This document shows, in pieces, positions 46,885 through 58,689 of a DNA stretch of 64,000 nt (positions are counted from its first letter, which is position 1; the number at the start of each line of letters is the position of its first letter). Source of the stretch: Paguma larvata (Eukaryota; Chordata; Mammalia; Carnivora; Viverridae). The stretch covers positions 17,208,485-17,272,484 of the forward strand of contig CM057823.1 of assembly GCA_030068075.1 (NCBI GenBank). The letters are read 5' to 3'. The position numbers were made by a program, and so were the translations under genes. A model generated the notes under the pieces. It did not search any database, was not told the origin of the DNA, and worked only from the letters and a program-made list of their open reading frames with translations.

Positions 46885-48068
46885 GAATAAAAATAGCAAC
46901 ACAATCACTAGTCATCTAAGTAAATGCCAGATCAATTGGATTTTATGTGAAAGGTTGGCACAAAGATAATTGTTTAAACAGCATGTTTAAACATAATAGA
47001 GGTGCTATGTCACAAATGATGTTTACACTTGGGCAAGTGTCCCACATAGAGAAATACGTCAGAGAGAAGATATGCAGAACGAGAGAGCTTGAATAATTTC
47101 TGCTATATACTGTGAGAACAGTTTGTTCTCTTCCACTGCAGACACACAAAAAAAGAAAATCCATACAAAATGTCACTGGCAATGGGGATTAGCCCTGTTC
47201 TAGTAAGAAGCAGGTCTCTTCAAGGCTTGCTCTAGGCCACATCATGAAATGGGAGGAGGAGCAAATTATCGGAGGGAAAGTGCTTGGACTGAAAGTGTGA
47301 GTTCTGTGTTTCATTCCCTTTTTCAACCAAAAAAGGTGTATAAGGTATTGAAGGTTCACGTGTATAAGGTATTGAAGCAGGTTCAACACCTTATCTGTAT
47401 CTTACTTCGATTATCTGTAAGGGAAATAACTCTTGAATCTGCTTATAATTATTTAAAAAACTAATATGATTATAAGTCTGTGTTTTTGGAATTACATCAG
47501 ACTACACAGCCCTTCCCCTATATGCGAGCAAGCGGAATCCCCGTCTAATTTCCAGTTAGCAGCCTCCGTAGTCTTTGGCTGCCTAATGCTCAGAATCACC
47601 CGCTATTAACGTCCAAGCCAGAATTGCAAGGATGCTTCACTCTCTGGCATTGCTTTGACAACATTTTTTCTTTATATTCCGTCACTAAGGCCGAAGTCTA
47701 CAAATTTATTTAATGTACATCATAGTTAATACTTCTGGGAAGCAGCATTTGAGCAGGAAGTCTTGCCACAGTTTAAGGCGAATGCTGGGTGGTCAGGAAA
47801 TAAGTATTGAATTAACAAATGAACAAAGATATACCTATGACAAAATGGAAGTAGATTGGCAACTTAGTAACAGTTCCAAAAAAGAGGGAGCTATCCAATA
47901 AGGTATTGATTCATTTTCAAATTTTCAAAATTGTATTCTTTTGGATCTCAAGCTAGCTTAGGGAAATTAACTGCTGATGGTTAAAGTTTAAGGAAATGTA
48001 GGGAAAACACTTTCAGGCAGTTCAGCCTTTGCAGCCTTTCTCAAAGTCTACTATGTTAAGATGTTGTT
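46885..48068. other. Unique sequence
   Basis: Nothing assigned apart from the short duplication and hairpin at 47336-47394. Confidence 0.4.
47336..47394. repeat. 24-bp duplication followed by a hairpin
   Basis: 'GTGTATAAGGTATTGAA' occurs at 47336-47352 and 47360-47376. The second copy pairs with 'TTCAACACCTTAT' (47382-47394) across the loop GCAGG, 12 of 13 bases paired. So one motif is present twice direct and once inverted within 60 bases. Confidence 0.85.
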
Positions 48069-48270
48069 GGGGTGCCTGAGGGGGCTCAGGTCACGGTCTG
48101 ACAGTTCATGAGTTAGGGTCTCACCTCGGGCTTGTTGCTGTCAGCGCGAAGTCTGCTTTGGATCCTCTATGCCCCTCTCTCTATGCCCTTCCCCTGCTTA
48201 TACTCTCTCTCCTCCTTCTCTTTCTCTCTCTCTCTCTCCCTCCCCCCCTCAAAAATAAACATTTAAAAAA
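48069..48270 (+). mobile_element. Felid SINE with a deletion near the head
   Basis: 'GGGGTGCCTGAGGGGGCTCAGG' joins the head directly to the later 'GGTCACGGTCTGACAG' part, losing about 30 bases that include the A-box-like region. 'AGATGTTGTT' (48059-48068) and 'AGATAGTGTT' (48271-48280) may be the target duplication. Confidence 0.9.
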
Positions 48271-48280
48271 AGATAGTGTT

Positions 48281-49779
48281 TATTCCTCTCTAGAAGAGAT
48301 CACTTATTGTAATTCAAAACTTTCCATCAAATTTATTCATTTCTTCCCAATGCACCCTAAAGTCGAAATTTTCACCTACCATTTGTTTTTCTCCCAGAAG
48401 AAAAAAAAAAAGAAGCTTTGTCCAAGTTGTTCAATAAACTCCCTAAAAGAGTAGCACATGGATCCTATATAGGTTATAAGAATAAGTAAAACTCTTCTTT
48501 AAATCTTATGCAAAATTTATAGGAATAAAATTTATCTTCTAAGCCCTACACTGAAGAAACATAATAAGTGATACATATCTATAAATTGAAAGGTTTGGTT
48601 TAACTGAAGTCTCTTCCCACCCACTTCTTGCGTTTTGTGATTCTGTCACAATTGTAACTGCTGGGTCATCTAATCAAATCTATCAACTCTGACTTCACCT
48701 GATGGTGCAAGACTGAAGCACAAAATACATTAACCTATTAAAGTGGACAGAGAAGTCATGAGACATGTAACCAAGACAGTGCTTTGACATACAACTTTGT
48801 TGTTCACTTCTTGCCTCCCATTGAGAAGGCTCAACTATGGAGAGGAAAACTTTCTCGTCATTACAAATCAGAAAGATGTCCTGCCTAGACCTTTTTAACT
48901 TCACATTTTGTGGAGGTGGTGTTGCTAGCCACATCCCTGAAAACCAGCCTCTGAGGTAGAGATTTGCATATGGGAATTTCATTGAGGCAAATTCTTAGGC
49001 ACAACACTCACAAGGAATACAGAAGGCAAGATTGGCAGAGGGAAAATTCTAACTCAGCCAGCCCCACGGGAAGCTCTGGAGATAGGATGGCCTCAAGGCA
49101 CCGTCCTAAACTGAAGCAAGGAGAATAGTTCTTTATAACTCTGCTTTCAAGGGTATCTATCCCCAAGAAAATCATCTCCCTTCAGTCCAGAGCAATTCTC
49201 AGAAAAGAACTCAGCAAGTGGTTGTTACCCTCCAATTCTGCCAGATCCGGAAGAAGAAACGTTTCAGTCGAGAAGAGGAGATCTGGGGATGTAGCACCTT
49301 CCACTGTCGACACTCGTCATTGTCTCTCAAACTGTGTGAAGTTCAAGACCCCTGAGGCCACTTGCCTTCCTTGTGGTTGCTCAGGGAAGGGGCACACTTA
49401 GCATTAATCAACTCAGGAGGAGACTCACCTCTGCTCACTGAAACTGCTGTAATTCTTTCGCAGACTAAAAGTCTGTGTTTTTTGGGAGTGGGAAGATAAC
49501 AGCCTGTCAGGATGTTAGAGGATCCATCCATAACCAACCCTACCGTAATTCCCACAATTCACAGTGAAGCCAGGTGATACCACTACGTGACTTGACCACT
49601 AATCTAATCCTTCGATACTTCTTGCTCAGTGACACCACCCAAATCCGGCCCACCAAGATGACAGGTGAGATGTTTAACTCTAGCCACTCGCTTGATCTAG
49701 AGTAAAATTCCAAGAGCTCCTTGCCATTTTTGGAGGGCTACAGGGGCCCACGCCTGAAAAAAAAGAAGACAAGACAGCC
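48281..49779. other. Unassigned sequence, less AT-rich
   Basis: The stretch 48950-49750 has more G+C than its surroundings and might be an old LTR or other repeat I cannot name. No frame in it shows a known motif. Confidence 0.35.
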
Positions 49780-50700
49780 TGAAAATAGAAGAGTGGCCCC
49801 AAATGACTCAAATTAGAAAATGCAAACAAAAGAAAACACAGATAGCGATATACAATTCTTACTTAACAATGTAGAATTTCAGGCCAGAATATTATACAGG
49901 TATCAGCATGTTATTATGCGATAATCACAAGCCTTTATGCACTTAGTAAATGTACTATAATATAAAGGGAATGAAAAGTTGCTAGCAGTACAGAGAGGAA
50001 TTTAAAGCTCTAAAGTCTTATTAAGAGATGTTAATACAACTTTTTTTAAATAAATCAATAGATTATAGAGAAAAGAAATAATATACAGAATTTGAATAAT
50101 ATGACAAACAATTTTGGAAATCTGACTAATGTCAAAAATCTCTACTTATAATATTTTACTTCTAAAACTGTGAAAAAATATAATTGTCTAATGTTCATAA
50201 AACAATTATATAAAAATTCATCATATGCTGGGTCATAATTTAAATCTTTAATTTACTAAAAGTAAACACCTTTCAAAATATGACCTTAGACTACACCACA
50301 GGAAATCTAATAATAATAACATTGAATCAAAAATTAAGAATTTAAAAAAAGAAAGAAAGAAACACATAGCCCCATAATTAGTGGTCAAAGGAGAAGCCAA
50401 AATTAAAATGCCAGACTGTTTAGATTAAGAAATATATGGAATTTTTCCCAATGAGCACTCAAAAAATTTTCTCAAGTTCTTTTATTATTTTGTAAATTAT
50501 AAAAAATAATGAATATATTAATCTCAAGAAATTTGGAGACAATAAAAAAGAGACACCTGACGAACTATAAGAAGGCTGAGGAATGCAGACTAAATAAACA
50601 AACAGGATAAATATATAGACAAATCTAGGGCAAGAATGGCTTCTAAAAAACAAAAAAGTAAAGAGATCTGGGGAACAGTGTCAAGTTATCAGAGAAAAGA
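49780..50700 (+). mobile_element. L1M ORF2 endonuclease-region fragment
   Basis: Sense-strand landmarks: 'CTTTATGCACTTAGTAAATG', 'AATCAATAGATTATAGAG', 'TTTGAATAATATGACAAAC', 'CATATGCTGGGTCATAA' and 'GTGGTCAAAGGAGAAG'. These follow the order in the endonuclease half of ancient L1 ORF2. Frames are broken. Confidence 0.78.
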
Positions 50701-50763
50701 AAAGGGGAATAACGAATCAGATCAAGAAAAGATGATAGTCTACATGTTAAAAAGAAAGATTCA

Positions 50764-50922
50764 GGGGCACCTGGGTGGCTCAGTCAGTTAAGCCTCTGAC
50801 TTCGGCTCAGGTCACGATCTCTCTGTTTGCGAATTCGAGCCCTGCGTCAGGCTCTGTGCTGACAGCCCTCCCCTGCTTGGTCTCTCTCTCTCTCTCAAAA
50901 ATAAAATAAACATTTAAAAAGT
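50764..50922 (+). mobile_element. Felid SINE with a central deletion
   Basis: Good head and intact B-box-like 'GAATTCGAGCCC', but the sequence jumps from 'GCTGACAGC' to 'CCTCCCCTGCT', losing about 50 bases. It is about 160 bp instead of about 210-220. Target duplication not clear. Confidence 0.94.
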
Positions 50923-51950
50923 TATTTTAAAAATATTCATAATAAACAACTTGCATTGGATTGTACATTGTTACATTATGTTATAACCAAGAAAAACCTT
51001 CCATTCATATCATCCCATCGTATAATTGTATATGTTTATTAAAAATCTAGAAGTTTATATACAAATTCTTAACAATGATTAACTCTAGGGGAAAAACCAT
51101 TTATAAAGCATTTTGTATATTATTCAAATTTTTACAAAGTACAAGCGTTAAAAATATCAAAGTCTATCTCAATTTCGAAGGAAGATAAGAAAATATTTTA
51201 AAAGCCTAATTTTAATAGTATCATATTTAAAAGTTTCTACTTAGGATGCAGTGCATAGTATGATCACTGATATCCAACTGTAAAAGTGCCAAATTAAAAA
51301 AAATTGAAATGCGACATGACATTAACGTACATGCACCTGCTATAATAGGTTTGGGGTTACTTGTTTGTTTTAAGTAAATAGTGAGGAAGAGATGCATTTC
51401 CCAGCACATAGTACTGGAGGGAACTCAGTAATATTTCAGTAGAATGTTTGAAGGAAAGGCAATGAATGGCAAAGAGATAGGGGAAGTCTGTGAATTTAAA
51501 CTGTAGCTAAAGTCAAAGTTGAATGAAACTGTATTTGAATTTGGGGAGCGGAGAACAGAAAAAAAGTAGTGAGTAGAAAAAGGTGCTCTTACTCACTTCC
51601 CATTGTCTCCCATTCTGCATTTATTCATTCATTATGCAAGTATTAAGAATTTCATATGCCGGGCAATACAAAGTTTAAGGTCAGTCTCTCATTTTAACTA
51701 GCCCGTGTTCTCCTACGGAGTAGAATAAGTGAACTGCAAATTCGTTCCTCTCTAACAGAGTGTTATAAAGTCACTCTTTATATGCATTTAATATGCATTT
51801 CAAATCACTTGGAAATCCTATTAAGATGTAGGTCTCCTGTGATATCTGAGATTCAAAATTCCTAATCGACATCACTGATTCACAGACCACAGTTTGAGGT
51901 ACAAAGTTATAGAGCCTGTAACCTGGGCTCTCTCTCCAGTCTATCTGCCC
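50923..51950. other. Mostly unique; faint L2 trace
   Basis: At 51615-51690, 'TTATTCATTCATTATGCAAG' and 'CATATGCCGGGCAATAC' recall the complemented L2 3' end, but the match is poor. The rest is unassigned. Confidence 0.35.
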
Positions 51951-51954
51951 AAGG

Positions 51955-53225
51955 TGTGTGTACAGATTCTCATTTTCCATCAATTTTTTCTTATTCCCAT
52001 CCCTCACTCTTTATTTTCTTGTTAGGCAATCACATCCATGCCTCTGCTTATGACTTAAATAAAAAATGCTCACAACTCTCCCTAATCCTCTTAAGAGCTC
52101 CAGACTCCCATACCCAGCTGTTGACACCAACTTTGTATCTAGAAAGGCATCTCAAATTCAACATATCTAAAGAGGACCACACTCTACTCTTTCGCCTCCA
52201 ATCACTCACAAAATACTGGCCATTTTGAGCTTTTCATATCTCAGTGAATAAAGCATCATTTACTTAGTTGTACAGATCCAAAATTTTGTAGACCCCACCT
52301 TAATAAATTCACTATCCAGTGCATTTGATCTCTTTTTTTTTTTTAGTTTATTTTGAGAGAGAAAGAGAGAGAGAGAGACAGAGAGAGAGACAGAGTAAGC
52401 AATTGTGGGGGAAAGGCAGAGAGAGGGAGAGAGAAAGTCTCACGCAGGCTCTGCACCATCAGCACAGAGCCTGATGTGGGGCTCAAACTCACGAACCATG
52501 GTATCATGACTTAGCCAAAATCAAGAGTCCCACGCTTAATCAGCTGAGCCACCCAGGCACCCCTTGACCTCTTAAACCTATTTCTAAGCTATTCATTCTC
52601 TCCCCCTCTGCTACCACCAGGCTGGCTCAAAGTTCCATCCTCTCTCATCTGGATAATGAAATGGCTTCATAACTAATTATTAGCTTCCACTTCATCCCAC
52701 CCAACCCATTATCCATACATCAGCACCAAGAGTCAAAGGCTTGCCTTGTTTTACGATAAGAAGAAAGCCTTACTCTTCATTTTTCAGGGGCTCCTATGAC
52801 CGCCATTTTCCTCTGTTGCATTTTCTCAGGTGTGTTGTCTTCTTTTGGTCATCCTTAGTCACAGTGCTTCCTCCCGAGACACCTCTGTGCCTCCGGTTTC
52901 TCTTACCTACAATGCTCTCTCTCTCTTTTCCTAGTTAATTTCTGTCTGTTCTTTCAGTCTCAGCTTACTCATCACTTTCTCAGAGAAGCCCTTCCTAACT
53001 TCCCGCATTGTTCAAATGCTTCTATCATGGGCTCCTCTAGTAGATTTACCTCTTGTTTGGGGATGCTTGTCACAACTGAGCTTCCCCCCTGGTTCCTATA
53101 ATCGTGTGACTGATAACTGTAAACTCCATAAGGAAAGGAACAGCGCTTGGTTTCATTTGCCCTTTATTTCCAGGCACTAGAACAGCATTTTCACAAAATA
53201 AATAGTCAAGAAACATTTGGAATAA
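51955..53225 (+). mobile_element. L2 3'-end fragment
   Basis: Landmarks of the ancient LINE2 in order: 'GAGCTCCAGACTCCCATACC', 'GGCATCTCAAATTCAACAT', 'CAGAGAAGCCCTTCCTAAC', 'AACTCCATAAGGAAAGGAAC', 'CCAGGCACTAGAACAGC', and 'AATAAATAGTCAAGAAACAT' as the terminal motif. Interrupted by one SINE. Confidence 0.85.
52335..52563 (-). mobile_element. Felid SINE inside L2, minus strand
   Basis: 'TTGATCTCTT' (52325-52334) and 'TTGACCTCTT' (52564-52573). The GA/CAGA tract is expanded (52354-52394) with repeats of 'GAGAGAGACAGAG'. Confidence 0.96.
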
Positions 53226-54047
53226 AATGTTGATGAAAAGAGATCGGTGCCTAAATCTGCATGTTTCCAGCCAGATAGCTGAGCAGCCCTGAAGAACTCA
53301 GCAGCCCCGACTCCACAGCCAGTCACTCCAATTACACAGCTCTCCACAGGGAAATTATTTTCAAATAAAAACTGTCCAGTGAGCATTTGTTTGAATTAAA
53401 TGAACAGGCGATGCAATGTGCCCATCCTGTACCGAATTTAATCCAACTAGAATTTATTGAGCCCAATCTGGCCATGGCTGTATAGAAGCACAAGAATAAA
53501 ATATACCAATTTTGGTGTCTTATCAGATTGGTTACAATGAATGTGTGGCTCTAATTTAGTGATTGAATTACTATCAGAATCCACACTCCATATGGCTCTT
53601 TCATTTGATTTATTCAAGCAATTTGTGGTATCTCATCTTGATACTATCAAACATATAGTATACAACATAATTGTAGTTTCTATTATGATTTTTGCGACAG
53701 ATTGATTAAAATCACTTGAATAGATCAGCTGGGAACATTTAGAACCTCAGCATTTTATGTAAGCTTACTAACTTAGATTTACAGAGCAGACAGTAGAAAA
53801 AGATGGATGTGAGAAAAAACAAAAGGGATTTATCAGGATTTGCTCTAAACCAGGGATATGTTCCCCAAAGTGATCAATTTACTTAACATTTTATCAAATA
53901 TCACATACAGATCCTAGATTAGGATGATGCGAAGACATCACACTACATTCTCTTAGGGTATTAAAAGTACAATGAGTATTTTTAATAGATAGACCAAGTC
54001 AATGGATAATAAAAATGGAGGGGCTCCAAGCTAAAGAAGGCGTGCAA
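53226..54047. other. Unique sequence
   Basis: Nothing assigned with confidence. Confidence 0.4.
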
Positions 54048-54263
54048 GGGGCGCCTGGGTGGCTCAGTCGGTTGAACGTCTGACTTCAGCTCAGGTCATG
54101 ATCTCGCAATCCATGAGTTTGAGCCCCGCGTCAGGCTCAGTGCTGACAGCTCAGAGCCTGGAGCCTGCTTCAGATTCTGTGTCTCCCTCTTTCTCTTCTC
54201 CTCCCCCACTCACACTCTGTCTCTCTCTCAAAAATAAGTAAACATAAAAATATAAAAACAAAT
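54048..54263 (+). mobile_element. Felid SINE, near consensus
   Basis: Head 'GGGGCGCCTGGGTGGCTCAG' is exact. The middle 'CTGACAGCTCAGAGCCTGG' is exact. Tail 'AAAAATAAGTAAACAT' then A/T-rich. Target duplication unclear. Confidence 0.96.
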
Positions 54264-55039
54264 AAAGAATATGTTTTTGCAGATGATTTTGCAAATAGAA
54301 AAGTAGAACATAAATAGTTAAGGAATATGATATTGGTATGGAGGGAGAGTCTTAAAATATGGCTGCCTTGAGAACATGATTCCTAACAGAAGTGTTCAAA
54401 TCCTAGAAAAAAGAATCTTCTTAGTTTTAGTGTTTGGGAAGGCAATCTGGACAGAGGAAACAATTTATGATTTCACTTGTATATAAATTATCAGTAATAA
54501 TTAAAAGGGTAAGGCTTTCAAATTTTATGAAGTTCTGAATCAACTCTTTTAATGACCTGGATTACTTTTCATTAGGCCTATTTCTCACAAATAATATTTT
54601 CCTGTGTGAATAAAAGATGGAATTGTGAATTACAGAAATAAATGAATATTTCGTTTCACTGCACAGTCAACATTAGCCTTACGAGAACATTTAAGTCACT
54701 GTGCTATCAATACTACTTTATTTTTTGGCAAGTATGACTGAATTGAGAAAGATGAAAAGCTATTGAAAACTATGATCCGATTAATTCTTATCTCTAGTAA
54801 AATTTGATTCCTTGCTCTTTCAAATAAAGACGTTGGAATATATATATATTGTTAATGTATAACAATATTAAAATCCAATATGGTTTTCTCACAGTTTCAA
54901 ATGTATGTTGTTATTAAGACATATCATTAAATTTGGATGTCTACAGATATTAAATTTCTGGGTCACTGCAGGAATTGTATTCTGCCACCATACCCCATCT
55001 TGATCCCACAACTGCACACTCAGACATTTACTCCCCCAT
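54264..55039. other. Unique sequence with a small palindrome
   Basis: 'ATATTGTTA' (54846-54854) and 'TAACAATAT' (54860-54868) form a perfect 9-bp stem with a 5-base loop. Nothing else recognised. Confidence 0.45.
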
Positions 55040-56960
55040 TTTTTAAAGTTTATTGTAATTAGCATAAGGAGAGCATTTTAAAATGTATAATTTGGTAGGT
55101 TTTGACATATTTATACAACTGTAATGCTATCACCACAATCTAAATAATGAAAGTATCCATCACCCCAAAATATTTTCTCTTCACCCTCTGTAATGCTTTT
55201 CTGTTTTTAACCTGTCCTCCCTAACCCTTGTCTCAATGCAAATTTTACCTACTTTACGATAATGTAAGTTAGTTTACTTTTTTTTATTTAGGTGTTATGT
55301 ATAAATGGAATATTATATGTAAATGGAATCATACAGAATGTACTTTCTAAAGAACTCTTACTTCTTTTACTCAGCATAATTTTGATATTCATGTATTGTG
55401 GCATCTATCACTTGTTTGTTCTATTTTATAGCTGAGTAAGTATTCCATTGTATGATGTAACACTTTTCTTCGTTTTGTTTTTTTTTTAATCTAGTTACAC
55501 TGTTGAGGGGTCTCTGGGTGCCTCAGTCGGTTAAATGTCCAACTTCAGCTCAGGTCATGTGATCTCACAGTTTGTGAGTTTGAGTACCTAGTCGGGCTCT
55601 GTGCTGACTGACAGTTCAAAGCCTGGAGCCTGTGTCAGATTCTGTGTCTCCCTCCCTTTCTGCCCCTCCCCCGCTGATACTCTTTCTCTCTCTCTCAAAA
55701 ATAAATAAACATTTTAAAAATGTTTTAAAAACTGTCTGTTGACCTATTGATTGGCATTGTATTAAAAGGAGATCAACTTGGAAGGAACTGACATACTAAA
55801 AACACTGAAAATAGTATACATCTCCCTTTAACAAAGGTACCTCTCATTTCTCTTAGCAACATTTTACATTTTTCACTGTTTTTCAAATGCTCTGTAAGAT
55901 TTATCCCAATGAATTTCATATATTTGATGAATCTTATAAATGGTACTATTATTTTTATTTTCAGTTTTTTTGTTGCTATTTAAATACATTTGATTTTGTA
56001 CATTGATTTTTTTATCTTGCGACCGCGTGACTGTTAACTCTGGTAGCCTTTTTGATTATCCACTTGGATGGTCATGTCATCTTTCAGTAGACAGTTTAAT
56101 GTCTCCTTTTTTGGAGAATGCCTTCTTGTCTTTTTGTTGTTTTTGTTTTGTTTTGCTTTATTTTACTGGCCAACACTTCTGGTATAATATTGAATAGAAG
56201 TGGCCAGAACAAATGTTTTTGTTTTATGACTCATTTTAGGTGGAAAGCATTAAGTAGTCTTTCAAGAGTAAGCATGATGCTAGCTGAAGGTTTTTCATAC
56301 GTGCTGTCTATCATTTTGAAAAAGTTCACTTCTATCCCTAGTTTGCTCAGAGCTTTATCGAGAATAAATGCTGAATTGTGTTAAATGCTATTTCTGAGAT
56401 ATTTTGTTAGAGTAGTAAGTTACACTGATTTACAAATGTTAATCCAACCTCTTGCATTCTTGAGATAAATCCTACTTGATCATGAAACCTTACCATTTTT
56501 ACACAGTGTTGGGTGCTATTTGCTAAAACTTTATTTAGAGTTTCTGTATCTATGTCCATGATGTATATGGTCTGTAATTTTTTTTTTCCAAAATACCTTT
56601 ATCTGTGTTTAGTGTCAATTATTGTGGGCCTCACAGAATGAGTTGTAAAGTGGAACTCTAAGCTCCATCTCTTTTTTTTCCAGGGAGTAGGAGGGGTCCC
56701 TTGAGCTCCACTGCCCAACTTTATGGCCTGGGAGCTCTCTCAAGAAACTCAGCTGAGTTGGCCATAAAGCATATACCTCTTTGGTTCTACATCTCCAAGA
56801 ATCGTGGTCATTGCCTGCTGTACAGAGACTTGAAAACTGTTGTTTTATACGTTCGTCCATTATTCTTCTTGTTTCAAGTGACAGGATAAATCTGATTCAT
56901 TTTACTCTACTTTGGCCACAAGCTGAAGATGGAGTCAGTCGTTAGTTGAAGACAGAGTTA
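55040..56960 (-). mobile_element. L1M, minus strand, internally deleted but with both ends
   Basis: Complement of L1. The 3' UTR and ORF2 end are at 55040-55500 ('GGTTTTGACATATTTATACA', 'ATAAATGGAAT', 'GTATTCCATTGTATG'). After a SINE, mid-ORF2 text is at 55743-56660 ('TTGATTGGCATTGTATTAAA', 'GGGCCTCACAGAATGAGTTG'), skipping part of ORF2. A 5' UTR-like piece is at about 56770-56960 ('CTGCTGTACAGAGACTTGAA', 'CTTTGGCCACAAGC'). Finding the 5' UTR means the element was long on insertion and lost its inside later. Confidence 0.78.
55507..55730 (+). mobile_element. Felid SINE inside L1M
   Basis: 'CTGTTGA' at 55500-55506 and 55736-55742 is a short target duplication. Head 'GGGGTCTCTGGGTGCCTCAG' has a few changes; a 4-base 'GACT' duplication sits in the 'GCTGACTGACAG' region. 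Confidence 0.95.
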
Positions 56961-57587
56961 AGATTGTCAATTTTATAGACTTATTTTCTTTTTTATGAAG
57001 GCACAAGAGTAGCATGCCTAACAGACGTTAAAATGACTGATGTATCAGGCAGACGTTTATTTAATATGCACATGCTTTGGTCTCTCTGCCACTATCTTGG
57101 TTAAAATGACACATCTGAAACAAGAATCTGAAACTTAAGAGTAGTGTGGACTCTGTATTTCTCATCTTTGCAGCTCTCCTGTGATTTTGCAGAGAACCTT
57201 GCTTACTTCCCGCACTAAAGGATGAATGTGCTCAGGCACAGTTACACAGCTGTTTTGTGTGTACAATGTTTTCTTGGTCTGTGGCTTTGTGTAACTGTGT
57301 ATCTGAGCTTCCCTGTCACCCTTTCCTGAACTCTCTTTTTACAGGTATGATATGTTTTTAATCATTTCATCAACATGCTTCCACTAAAAATTGATTTCAG
57401 AATATCTCAGCATTTCAAATTAGCTTCACCTTCTCCATAGTTCTTTAAGCACAAATGTAAATTGTTACTTTTCATTTAAATAGAAGCCAGGGCTTCCAAA
57501 ATATTCACAAGATCATTTTATTTGTTATCCAAAGTCTAAGTAATTGTGTATGACAAATCATATTTAATTTTTAATTATCTAAATTAA
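56961..57587. other. Unique sequence
   Basis: Nothing recognised. Confidence 0.4.
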
Positions 57588-57901
57588 TGCTCTCCAACAG
57601 AAATAGAATATGAGCTACATATGGAATTTTTAATTTTTTAGTAGGAAGATTAAAAATAGAAAAGAAACCGGTGAAATTAATTTTAATGTTACATTTAATT
57701 TGGCTCAATATATCCAAAACATTATCATTTCAGCATTGATTCAATAAAAAAGCAATGTTAATTAATATATTTAATATTCTTTGTTTCACACTAGGTCTTC
57801 AAAATCCAGTACATATAAAATGTTTACAGGACATTTCCATCAGACTACCTACTTGTCAAGTGCTCAGTAGCCACATATGGCCATACCATATTGGATAAGT
57901 G
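57588..57901 (+). mobile_element. Ancient non-autonomous DNA transposon
   Basis: Starts 'TGCTCTCCAACAGAAATAG' and ends 'CCATATTGGATAAG', diverged inverted ends of the CTGTCCAATAG / CTATTGGACAG type. Inside are 'GGTGAAATTAATTTTAATG', 'CAATATATCCAAAACATTAT' and 'GTCAAGTGCTCAGTAGCCAC', all parts of a mammal-wide element I recognise but cannot name surely (hAT-Charlie-like). No transposase frame. Confidence 0.7.
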
Positions 57902-57918
57902 AGATCTAGATAATACTT

Positions 57919-58099
57919 TTATTTTATGTTTATTTATTTTGAGAGAGAATAGCAGAGGGAGAAGGAGAGAGCGAATCCCAAGTAGACTCCATGCTTAGTG
58001 TGGAAGCCAATGCAGACTCAGTCTCACAACTGTGAGATCATGACCTGACCCAAAGTCAAGAATCAAATATTTAACCAGTTGAGTCACCAAGGCACCCTA
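57919..58099 (-). mobile_element. Older CAN SINE, minus strand
   Basis: Short GA tract, then 'GACTCCATGCTTAGTGTGGA', and head complement 'GAGTCACCAAGGCACCCT'. 'GATAATACTTTT' at left and 'GATATAATATTTTT' at right may be a decayed target duplication. Inserted just beyond the DNA transposon. Confidence 0.92.
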
Positions 58100-58684
58100 G
58101 GATATAATATTTTTGAGGTCATTTTCAGCAACTGCAGTAAATCAGTGCTAGGATTCCATTTGCCTGGTATGCTAATAAACCATATTTTACTCATATATCA
58201 GCCATAGCACATGCTTGAAATTACCAACAGGGTCACCAGCTACTTTGAGAACTTCTAGTCATTGGGTTTAGAATGGCCATGACGGCTGCTGGTTGTGTCA
58301 TTTTGAGACTTACTAAGATTGTTAATATCCTTGCGTCTCAATACTCTAATGCATTAAATAAGCATCATTTTTGTTGCTTCAAATTCATAATTTGATGTGA
58401 ATTTCAAATAAAATACAAGATATGATCTTGAATTAAAACAGGAAATTCTTCTGAATAAAATGTCTTCAATTTTTGCCTCGGCCTGACTAAACTTCAGAAA
58501 GGTTTCTTCCTGACTCTGGTTCCTGATCTGCCTTTTCTTAGGGCGTTGACTCTAGAAAACCTGTAATTGTCCATTTTCTTTCAGCAGTGGTAGTATTACA
58601 TTTTATTCAAGAGTCAAGGTAACAGAGAGATATTAGCACCTTAACTATATAATTCAGTCTCTTTTTAAAAAAGTTTTACTTTTA
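58100..58684. other. Unique sequence
   Basis: Nothing recognised; ends in a (TTAA)n-like stretch at 58682-58694. Confidence 0.4.
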
Positions 58685-58689
58685 ATTAA

